Shown: in pieces, positions 37,412 to 44,706 of the stretch | Position numbering within the stretch: the stretch's first letter is position 1 | Layout: each line of letters starts with the position of its first letter | DNA from: Teredinibacter waterburyi | GTDB taxonomy: Bacteria; Pseudomonadota; Gammaproteobacteria; Pseudomonadales; Cellvibrionaceae | Length of the DNA: 64,000 nucleotides | Assembly (NCBI RefSeq): GCF_001922985.1 | Contig: NZ_MRUH01000022.1 | Coordinates: forward strand, 310,001 to 374,000 | Reading direction: 5' to 3' | Made by a program: the position numbers and the translations under genes | The notes under the pieces: model-generated | The model's input: only the letters and a program-made list of their open reading frames with translations | What the model was told of the DNA's origin: nothing | Databases searched by the model: none

Positions 37412-40400
37412 ATGAATAAATTTATAAAACAAGCAATGCTCTCGCTAGGGTTCGTAGCATCAGGTACTGCGTTCGCGCAGGACGAGTTGTGTACAGTTTC
37501 CTACGAGGCCGCCAATAGCTGGGGCAGCGGAGCACAAATTGCCGTTGAAGTTACCAACAATGGCTCAGCGATTAGTAGCTGGGACCTGGGTTGGACCTAC
37601 AATGGTTCCGAAACAATCCAAAACCTTTGGAATGGTAGTTACACCCAAAGTGGCGCTGATGTAGTTGTATCCGACTCTGGGTACAACGGCAGCGTCGCCT
37701 CTGGCGGCACCTTTTCATTCGGCTTTATTTTAAGTAGTGGTTACAGCACCAACTTCCCTACATCATTCACTTTAAACGGTGAATCATGTAGCGGTGGCTC
37801 TAGCAGCTCTTCCAGTTCTTCTAGCTCTAGTTCTTCTAGCTCTAGCAGTTCTAGTAGTTCATCTAGCTCAAGTAGCAGCTCAAGCGGCGGCAACTTGGCG
37901 TGGGTAATGAACGAAAATGCTTCCACTATGAAGTTTGTTACTGTTAAGAAAGAACACACCTTTGAAGTTCAGAACTTTGATAGTGTTTCTGCGACAATCG
38001 ACACCAGTGGTAACGCTGTACTTGAATTGCCGCTAGACAGTGTAAACACCAACAACACTACGCGTGATCCACGTATGCGCAGTATCCTGTTTGAAACAGG
38101 TATCTTGCCGAACTTGTACTACGCGGTACAGTTGGACCTAAATGCAATTAGTAACCAGTCTGCAGGTACTTCTACGGTGATGAGCCTAGACGGTACTTTG
38201 ACACTACACGGCGTGAGCAAAACACTTGCTACCGACGTACTGGTAACTAAGTCTACTAGCTCTAAAGTCAGTGTTAGCAACGTTAAGCCCATTTTGGTTA
38301 ATGCTGCTGATTTCGATCTTGCTGGTGGTGTAGAAGCTTTGCGTTTGGTTGCTAGCCTAAGCAGTATTTCTCAGGTTGTTCCAGTTTATTTCTACATGGA
38401 AATGAATCAGAACACTGATCCTAATGCCGCAGCCTTGGCCGTGTCAGCTGCTCCAGCTGCTCCGTCTAACTTGGGTGGTCAGTACGATTCAACTAACGAA
38501 GAAATTGACCTCACTTGGAACGACAACGCTAATAACGAAACTGGCTACTTGGTTCGTAACTTGGATGAAAATGGCTACTGGGTAACCGCAGCTGATTTGA
38601 CTTCCAATGCACGTAACTTTAGTGACGTTGCGTTAAACGAAGGCGATTACACCTATAAAGTATTGGCTTACAACGGTAGTGTTCCATCTACTGCTACAGA
38701 CGCTTTAACTGTAAATGTGACCTTTACCGGTGAACCAACTCCAACACCAGACGAAACTGATCCGGTACAAGCTGGCCACGATCTCTATATGGATCAGTGT
38801 TCTAGTTGTCACGGAGAAACTGGTGATGGCTTCCCGATTGGTGTACCTCTAGATAGTGCTACTGACTTAAATAGCATGATCAGCTACATCGAAACTAATA
38901 TGCCAGCTGGCGACTCATCTAGTTGTGATGCGACCTGTGCTGCCAATATTGGTGCCTTTATCGAAGCAACTTTCTGGTCGACTGAAGAGCCTCCTCTTGT
39001 TTGTGAAACAACTAACTATGGTGTACGCCAGTTGAAGTTGTTGACTACAGCAGAGTACCAGTACTCTCTAGAAGACTTGGTTGGCTTGAACTACAGTGCT
39101 GCTGATGGTTTGGCTGCTGATACGGTAGTAGGATACTTCGTCAACAACGCTCAAAAGGCTGTTGTATCAAGTATTTACGATCGCTATTTGACTGTTGCTA
39201 AAGATGTGGCGCAGTGGTCTGCAGACCGTAACTTCCAGGACGCACTAAGTTGTGGTGGTAACTTCAACCAGTCGTGTGCTACTCAATTCGTTGACACCTT
39301 TGCACCTAAGGTATTCCGTCGCGCATTGGATACAACTGAGCGTTCTACATACTCCAACATGGCTAACGGTAACCTCACCAGTGGTGACGTTAAAGCCGGT
39401 ATTCAGTTGGCTATGGAAGCGTTGTTGTCTTCTCCGCAGTTCTTGTACCGTCACGAAATTGGTGAAACTAATAACAATGCTGGCATAGACAGCGATGCTT
39501 ATCAGTTAACTGATTACGAAATGGCGACCTTCTTGGCGTATACCTTTACCGGTTCTACTCCAGATAGCACAGCTCTGCAAAAAGCGTCGAATAATCAGTT
39601 GAACACTGAAGCTCAGATCCGTCAGGAAGCTCAGCGTTTACTTGATAGTGCTGGCGCACAGCGCAAGATGGGTGACTTCGTAGGTAGCTGGTTAGCGACT
39701 GACGATCTTGAAAATGCACCTAAAGATGGCAACACTTGGGCTAACTTCGATAACGTCATTCCATCGATGAAAGAAGAGATTCGCCAGGTATTTGCTAACG
39801 TAATGTTGGATTCTGGTGAGAGTTTTGCCTCTCTTTACGCTGGTGATTACACCTACGTAGATGGCACGCTAGCTCAGCACTACGGTATCAACGGTGTTAA
39901 TGGCAGCAACTTCCAGCGCGTAAGCACTAGCGATCGTGGTGGTATCTTGGCAAACGGCGCTTTCATGGCTCGTTGGGCTGAGGATGTTGAGTCTTCGCCA
40001 ATCCGTCGTTCGGTGCGTGTACGTCGTCGTATGTTGTGTCAAGATCAGCCAGAACCACCAGCGAATATTGCTTTAGGCCGTGAAGCGGCGCTAGAGGAAA
40101 ACGCTGCGATTCTTAATGATCCTGCAACGACTAACCGTATGAAGTATGCCTTGATTACCGGTTCTGATGATTGTTCTGCTTGTCACAAAGAGTGGATCAA
40201 CCCATTAGGTTTCGGTATGGAAGACTTCAACGCCGTTGGTAACCCACGTTCACAAGACTTACGTGGTAATGCTATCGACGCTAGCGGTATTCTTTACGCT
40301 CCAGAAAACCTGAACGATAAAGCAATCGGTATCGACTTCAGTGGTACTCGCGGTCTAGGCAGCGTATTGGCTACATTGCCAAGTGCTCAGGCTTGTGTGT

Positions 40401-40615
40401 CTCAGAACATGTTCCGCTATGTTTACGGTATTGGTGTAGATGGTATCGACGTTAAGAACCCAGAAGGTCCTCAACTCGACGCAACCGAACAGAATGGTTA
40501 TGCCTGTGAAGTTCAAAACCTAACAAACACCATGATGGATCAATCTCCACGAGCGATGCTTGAAGGCATGGGCGCTATGGATGCAATTCGTTTCCGTAAG
40601 GCCTGGTCTCGCTAA
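37412..40615 (+). CDS. Secreted CBM2 / YceI / FN3 / dihaem cytochrome c protein with DUF1587-1592-1588-1585-like region
   Basis: 1067 residues with a signal peptide (1-22). Domains: CBM2 (about 24-126, Cys27-Cys126), poly-Ser (130-158), YceI-like (162-332, same NTNNTTRDPRMR motif as the upstream protein), FN3-like (346-437), class I cytochrome c with C463-S-S-C-H467 and probable Met497 ligand, then a Planctomycete-type region: DUF1587-like (TTAEYQYSLEDLVGL), DUF1592-like (FAPKVFRRALDTTERSTY), DUF1588-like (RGGILANGAFMARWAEDVES...) with a second haem motif C921-S-A-C-H925, and a DUF1585-like end. The front half resembles Cellvibrio Cbp2D. Probably an extracellular, cellulose-anchored electron carrier or oxidase (inference). 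It lies 28 bases after the first CBM2 gene. Confidence 0.87.
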   Translation: MNKFIKQAMLSLGFVASGTAFAQDELCTVSYEAANSWGSGAQIAVEVTNNGSAISSWDLGWTYNGSETIQNLWNGSYTQSGADVVVSDSGYNGSVASGGTFSFGFILSSGYSTNFPTSFTLNGESCSGGSSSSSSSSSSSSSSSSSSSSSSSSSSSSSGGNLAWVMNENASTMKFVTVKKEHTFEVQNFDSVSATIDTSGNAVLELPLDSVNTNNTTRDPRMRSILFETGILPNLYYAVQLDLNAISNQSAGTSTVMSLDGTLTLHGVSKTLATDVLVTKSTSSKVSVSNVKPILVNAADFDLAGGVEALRLVASLSSISQVVPVYFYMEMNQNTDPNAAALAVSAAPAAPSNLGGQYDSTNEEIDLTWNDNANNETGYLVRNLDENGYWVTAADLTSNARNFSDVALNEGDYTYKVLAYNGSVPSTATDALTVNVTFTGEPTPTPDETDPVQAGHDLYMDQCSSCHGETGDGFPIGVPLDSATDLNSMISYIETNMPAGDSSSCDATCAANIGAFIEATFWSTEEPPLVCETTNYGVRQLKLLTTAEYQYSLEDLVGLNYSAADGLAADTVVGYFVNNAQKAVVSSIYDRYLTVAKDVAQWSADRNFQDALSCGGNFNQSCATQFVDTFAPKVFRRALDTTERSTYSNMANGNLTSGDVKAGIQLAMEALLSSPQFLYRHEIGETNNNAGIDSDAYQLTDYEMATFLAYTFTGSTPDSTALQKASNNQLNTEAQIRQEAQRLLDSAGAQRKMGDFVGSWLATDDLENAPKDGNTWANFDNVIPSMKEEIRQVFANVMLDSGESFASLYAGDYTYVDGTLAQHYGINGVNGSNFQRVSTSDRGGILANGAFMARWAEDVESSPIRRSVRVRRRMLCQDQPEPPANIALGREAALEENAAILNDPATTNRMKYALITGSDDCSACHKEWINPLGFGMEDFNAVGNPRSQDLRGNAIDASGILYAPENLNDKAIGIDFSGTRGLGSVLATLPSAQACVSQNMFRYVYGIGVDGIDVKNPEGPQLDATEQNGYACEVQNLTNTMMDQSPRAMLEGMGAMDAIRFRKAWSR

Positions 40616-40622
40616 GCGAAAC

Positions 40623-40648
40623 GCGTGATTACCGCGAGGTAATCACGC
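40623..40648 (+). promoter_or_regulatory. Intercistronic stem-loop with GNRA tetraloop
   Basis: GCGTGATTACC (40623-40633), loop GCGA, GGTAATCACGC (40638-40648). It is a perfect 11-bp stem with a stable tetraloop and no U tract, just after the cytochrome gene's stop. Likely an mRNA stability or processing element between the large upstream gene and the DUF1552 gene. Confidence 0.6.
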
Positions 40649-40702
40649 ACTCGTTCTACGAACAGATTCAGAAATGAGTGACAAAAATTAAAGGTTTAGA
40701 TC

Positions 40703-41989
40703 ATGAAAAAGCGATTCAAAAATATATTTGATAAAGAGCGCCGGGATTTATTGAAAATCTTTAGTGCTGCAGGAATCTCGAAAGGCCTGCTTCGCGCTTC
40801 TCCGCTGGTCTCAGGCATGATGATTTCGCGTCTTGCCGATGCACAGCAGACCGGACCAAACAAATCTGTAGTGGTATATACCCCAGACGGTTGTATTCCT
40901 TCGCAGTGGTTTCCGAACAGTAACCTAACTTCATTCCCACCAATGTCAGAGCCATATTCTGCCGTTGCTAACGAATGTAACTTTTTACGGAACATGGGCC
41001 ATCACCGTGGTGGTCACGGCGTAATGCCAACTCTGCTAAACAATCAGTGGACTGGCGATAGCTTCGACGTAAACATGGGACGTACTATTGGTGAAAACCG
41101 TCCATTTATGTACCTTAATTTGGGTGTACATTCAAACGGGCACGGTTATATCACGCGCGATAACAACACTGAAGTTCCATTTGAAGACAACCCCTTCAAC
41201 GCCTTTAACCGTTTGTTTGGTAACGGCGGAACGGGTGGCGGCGGTGGCGGCACTACGCCAACCGATAACACTGGAAGTGTTATCGATGCGCACAAAGATG
41301 CCATCAATGCTTTGACTAATAAGTTGGGCAATCACGAGCGACAGCGCTTGGATTCTCACTTGAGTGCGATCGAAGAAACTGAGCGTCGCATACAGGCGTT
41401 AGCGGATCAGAATAGTAATCCAGATTCTGGTACAAGCACTTGTAGCGTTCCTGCCGCACCAGGTAGTTTTGCGTTAGATTTTGCTAACTTTGAGCGTCAC
41501 GCAAACTTGCAGGCGGATATCATTGCGTTAGCGTTGAAGTGTAACTTAACCTCATCTGCCTCATTGGGTCTTGGTAATCACCAGGGCGAGTTCAGCTTCC
41601 CATACCTGAACTTCACCGGTATCTATCACCAGTCAATTCACGGTGGTAACGGTGGTGATTCAAGTTACCCGCACTTCACTGAGACGCGTCGTCATATCAG
41701 TGAAATGACGGTTTACTTGATTCAGAAGTTGAAAACCGAAGGTGTATTGGATTCAACTATTGTTATGAACGTTACAGAGATGGGCGATGGTGATGCTCAC
41801 TCTAGTAATGACATACCTTTGGTTATGTCTGGTGGTGGCGGTGCAATTCGTCGCGGTGTTTCAAATGCTGGTGGTTCTTCTTACACACCATTGCATATGC
41901 TTCACACGGCTGCGGTAGCGCTAGGTGCAGATCAGCATCCGTCCTATCAGGGCTATGCATCAAGTGTAATTCCTAACGTACTTGCGTAA
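40703..41989 (+). CDS. DUF1552-family protein, Tat-exported
   Basis: 428 residues. The N-terminus carries a twin-arginine signal (R13-R14-D-L-L-K18, hydrophobic stretch, cleavage near ADA-QQ), so it is probably folded, perhaps with a cofactor, before export. The mature part resembles DUF1552, a family of unknown function that regularly neighbours DUF1592/DUF1588 cytochrome-like proteins in Planctomycetes, Verrucomicrobia and Myxobacteria. Fold similarity to sulfatase/phosphatase-like proteins (DUF1501 type) is possible. Histidine-rich stretches (MGHHRGGHG, GVHSNGHG, GDGDAHSS) could bind metal. AAAGG precedes the ATG; a terminator follows. Confidence 0.82.
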   Translation: MKKRFKNIFDKERRDLLKIFSAAGISKGLLRASPLVSGMMISRLADAQQTGPNKSVVVYTPDGCIPSQWFPNSNLTSFPPMSEPYSAVANECNFLRNMGHHRGGHGVMPTLLNNQWTGDSFDVNMGRTIGENRPFMYLNLGVHSNGHGYITRDNNTEVPFEDNPFNAFNRLFGNGGTGGGGGGTTPTDNTGSVIDAHKDAINALTNKLGNHERQRLDSHLSAIEETERRIQALADQNSNPDSGTSTCSVPAAPGSFALDFANFERHANLQADIIALALKCNLTSSASLGLGNHQGEFSFPYLNFTGIYHQSIHGGNGGDSSYPHFTETRRHISEMTVYLIQKLKTEGVLDSTIVMNVTEMGDGDAHSSNDIPLVMSGGGGAIRRGVSNAGGSSYTPLHMLHTAAVALGADQHPSYQGYASSVIPNVLA

Positions 41990-42010
41990 TTAGAGTTACA
42001 CCTGTCTAAC

Positions 42011-42040
42011 AAAAAACCCGACCTCGTTGTCGGGTTTTTT
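42011..42040 (+). terminator. Rho-independent terminator ending the CBM2/cytochrome/DUF1552 unit
   Basis: AAAAAACCCGAC (42011-42022), loop CTCGTT, GTCGGGTTTTTT (42029-42040). All 12 positions pair. Confidence 0.93.
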
Positions 42041-42092
42041 GTTTTGTTCTTAAATCGTATTTAGATTAACCGTCAAATGTAGTGTAAATGTT

Positions 42093-43031
42093 ATGTGCGT
42101 TATAAAAACTCTGAAAATTCGTGTCGCGTTAGTGTCGGTTATTACTTGTCTCGGTTTGGCTTTCAGCGGTTGCTCTAAACATGAGGCAACAGTGGCGGAG
42201 GTCGGCGAAGACGGAGCTCCACAAACCGATTCGACTAGTACAATGGTACCTCTGACTAAAGTAGAGCGAACTAAGCACAGTCGCAAATTAAACGATACAG
42301 GTATCACATGGGGGGGGAACTACCCCAAAGATATTAACTATGAATGCACTGCGCTAGTTAACGTCGATCAGCTGCCGGACGGGGAAACGGTCACCGGTGA
42401 TATACTCGCGCAACAAGATTGCGCCAACGGATGGGATAAAACGGCTGGTGAAAATGGTTTAGCGGCTTACTTGTACAAAAAAATAGGTACAAAAGGTGAA
42501 CTGCTAGCGGATGACGCCAGCTCATGGTCTTGTGTTCTCGATGAAGTTACAGGTTTGGTTTGGGAAGTAAAACAAGATGCTGATGGTGAGTATGGAAAGG
42601 GCGTACTTAATGACGCGGACGACCTGTTCATGTGGTACAACTCGAATATTTATAATAATGGAGGCGCGATTGGTAACTGGAATAGCCAGTTTGATCAATG
42701 CGCAGGCTATGAAGCCGGTAAACCTACAACCTACTGTAATATCGAGCAGTTCGCTGCACGCGTAAATGAGCAGGGTTTGTGTGGTGCTAACGATTGGCGA
42801 ATCCCTAGTCGTCCTGAGCTGGAAAGCCTTGTTAATTTTGGGCAGACGATGCCTGCAATTGAAAACGCTTACTTCAGAGACACCAAAAACGAATTCTATT
42901 GGAGCAACACACCGGTCGCCGGCTTTAAGGGTTCGGCTTGGGCGGTAAGCTTTCAATTTGGTTTTTCGGCGCCATTACCACGGGATAACAGTCGCCATGT
43001 GCGCCTAGTACGCAGCTACGTAAGCCAGTAG
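42093..43031 (+). CDS. DUF1566 (Lcl C-terminal type) lipoprotein
   Basis: 312 residues. The signal peptide ends in a lipobox (LAFSG-Cys27), so it is an outer or inner membrane lipoprotein. The mature part has the DUF1566/Lcl_C pattern: DEVTGLVWEVKQD, then LCGANDWRIPSRPELESLVN and a final FYWSN...HVRLVRSY. This domain is common on the surface of environmental bacteria and its function is not established. It begins 53 bases after a terminator and is followed by a second DUF1566 gene, so it may be a separate unit from the cytochrome cluster. Confidence 0.8.
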   Translation: MCVIKTLKIRVALVSVITCLGLAFSGCSKHEATVAEVGEDGAPQTDSTSTMVPLTKVERTKHSRKLNDTGITWGGNYPKDINYECTALVNVDQLPDGETVTGDILAQQDCANGWDKTAGENGLAAYLYKKIGTKGELLADDASSWSCVLDEVTGLVWEVKQDADGEYGKGVLNDADDLFMWYNSNIYNNGGAIGNWNSQFDQCAGYEAGKPTTYCNIEQFAARVNEQGLCGANDWRIPSRPELESLVNFGQTMPAIENAYFRDTKNEFYWSNTPVAGFKGSAWAVSFQFGFSAPLPRDNSRHVRLVRSYVSQ

Positions 43032-43077
43032 CTCGGCATTTGTATAATCATTTAAGATATTTTTAGGAATAGTGACG

Positions 43078-43608
43078 ATGTCTACTAAATCAAATAGTCT
43101 TGTTCTTTTACTGCTAAGTTTGCTATCCGGCTTTGCGCTTGCCGAACAAAACTGCCAAACTGACACTATTGCCGCGAGTACACCGCTCGAACGCTTCAAA
43201 CAAAGCGAAGATGGTACTGTTGTTGACGCTGATACTGGGTTAATGTGGCGGGAATGTTTAGAGGGTGTAACTGGGGCTAGTTGCGACGAAGGCGAGCCTG
43301 TGGCACTAACTTGGGCCGGAGCGCTTACTTATGTGCCAACATTAAATGCTAATGGTGGCTTCGCAGGGTATAGTGATTGGCGTTTGCCCAATATTCGCGA
43401 GCTAAGTACGTTAGTGGAATTGCAGTGTTCTAACCCAGCGATGAATGTTGTTGTATTTGAGAATGCGCCGTCGACCCATGTTTGGGCGTCGTCGCCCTAT
43501 CATTTTTATACGCACTACTCTTGGTATGTTGACTTTTCGAACGGTGCAGCGACCTATGATGAGCGAATAGTATCGAAAACCTTGCGCTTGGTTCGAGATA
43601 TAAAATAG
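43078..43608 (+). CDS. Secreted DUF1566-domain protein
   Basis: 176 residues from ATG 43078, which sits nine bases after AGGA; the in-frame GTG at 43072 is too close to it. The signal peptide is MSTKSNSLVLLLLSLLSGFALA. The mature protein is a single DUF1566 domain (DADTGLMWREC, GYSDWRLPNIRELSTLVE, VWASSPYHF, KTLRLVRD) without a lipobox. It is shorter than, and clearly related to, the preceding lipoprotein, likely by duplication. Function unknown. Confidence 0.8.
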   Translation: MSTKSNSLVLLLLSLLSGFALAEQNCQTDTIAASTPLERFKQSEDGTVVDADTGLMWRECLEGVTGASCDEGEPVALTWAGALTYVPTLNANGGFAGYSDWRLPNIRELSTLVELQCSNPAMNVVVFENAPSTHVWASSPYHFYTHYSWYVDFSNGAATYDERIVSKTLRLVRDIK

Positions 43609-43629
43609 AAATTATGTAAAAATTCCCAA

Positions 43630-43663
43630 AACTTAACCCGTAATGGTGATGGCGGGTTAAGTT
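43630..43663 (+). terminator. Inverted repeat after the DUF1566 pair (possible terminator)
   Basis: AACTTAACCCG (43630-43640) and CGGGTTAAGTT (43653-43663) form a perfect 11-bp stem with a 12-base loop. No T run follows, so termination may be weak or it may instead protect mRNA ends. Confidence 0.5.
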
Positions 43664-43696
43664 AACTAAAATTCACCGCATAAAGAAGAAAGCATT

Positions 43697-43903
43697 ATGA
43701 GTAAAGGTATAGTTAAGTGGTTTAACGCCGATAAAGGTTTTGGTTTTATTACTCCAGAAGACGGAAGTAAAGACTTGTTTGTTCATCACTCTGAAATTCA
43801 GGCTGGTGGTGGATATGCGACACTAAATGACGGTCAAGCGGTTGAGTTTGAAGTTGGCCAAGGTCAAAAAGGCCCGTGCGCTAATAAAGTTACACCTATA
43901 TAA
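43697..43903 (+). CDS. Cold-shock protein (CspA family)
   Basis: 68-residue single-strand nucleic-acid chaperone with one OB-fold cold-shock domain. RNP1 is KGFGFITP and RNP2 is DLFVHHSEI. The N-terminus [16 protein letters not shown] is typical. It has a purine-rich AAGAAGAAAG Shine-Dalgarno region. It stands between two hairpins, so it is probably monocistronic. It could be a constitutive or cold-induced member; the sequence does not tell. Confidence 0.95.
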   Translation: MSKGIVKWFNADKGFGFITPEDGSKDLFVHHSEIQAGGGYATLNDGQAVEFEVGQGQKGPCANKVTPI

Positions 43904-43922
43904 GCTTGGCACGGTAATACAG

Positions 43923-43947
43923 GCCCGTTTTTGACGGGCTTGTATTT
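43923..43947 (+). terminator. Terminator after the cold-shock gene
   Basis: GCCCGT (43923-43928), loop TTTTG, ACGGGC (43934-43939), then the T-rich TTGTATTT. The stem is short but well placed. Confidence 0.7.
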
Positions 43948-44027
43948 CTTTAATTTCGGATTTTTTTGCCTCAGAGTCTTAAGTTAGGCGCCTTCAAGTT
44001 ACTTTTTGTATTAGTAGCGCTTGTCGG

Positions 44028-44459
44028 CTATGGGGATGCAGATTTGAAGCAGTTGACTCGCGCGGCAGTATTTGACTGGTAAGTGTCGCGACATTCGCTG
44101 CGTGTCATTACCTTTGCTGGCTTGGCTGTCGGTGTTGGTGGGGCTATATTGCTAAGATCTGGCGCCTGACGTATTTGGGCGGGTACACCTTCACCAGCTT
44201 TATCGTTTCGGAAAACGCTCTGTTTATACGCGTCTACTTTCTTTTTCTTCTCCGCTAACTCCGCATCCGTAAGTCCTTGCTTAGGCGCCTCTTTAAGCGG
44301 TACTAACTCGCTTTTAATTTTTGTATTGGTTGGCGGTGTGTCACTAAAATGTACTTTGCCGTCTTCATCAATCCACTTAACCATGTCCGCCTGAGTGGCT
44401 GGCACTGTAAGCGACATTGTGCTGACAAGCGTGATTAAAAAGATCCAAAAACGACTCAT
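44028..44459 (-). CDS. DUF4124-domain secreted protein
   Basis: 143 residues with a signal peptide ending near TQA-DM. The N-terminal mature part MVKWIDEDGKVHFSDTPP is the DUF4124 pattern (a short W...D..G..HFSD.PP motif of unknown function, frequent in gammaproteobacteria). A charged linker and two Cys (RSECRDTYQ, NCFKS) follow. It is alone between the cold-shock gene and the GT-C-like gene; the 247-base spacer upstream shows no gene. Confidence 0.8.
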   Translation of the reverse strand: MSRFWIFLITLVSTMSLTVPATQADMVKWIDEDGKVHFSDTPPTNTKIKSELVPLKEAPKQGLTDAELAEKKKKVDAYKQSVFRNDKAGEGVPAQIRQAPDLSNIAPPTPTAKPAKVMTRSECRDTYQSNTAARVNCFKSASP

Positions 44460-44706
44460 AGCATCACTCTCTTTCTACGGTTTTGTATCGGTCTGAATTT
44501 GGTTTGATTTAGATGACTGCTTTCTGCTCAAAACATGAACGGCTCGCGCGGCTTACGCAAGTCATTATCTACTGAAAGGCGAGTGATAAAGATAAGTGGT
44601 TTACAACCTCCTTATCGATACTTATCACTTCCTACTATTTTTACACCCTCAGGCCGAATCTAGCCGCTAAAAATTGGCGTCTAGTCTTCGTCTTTTGTTG
44701 GTAATC

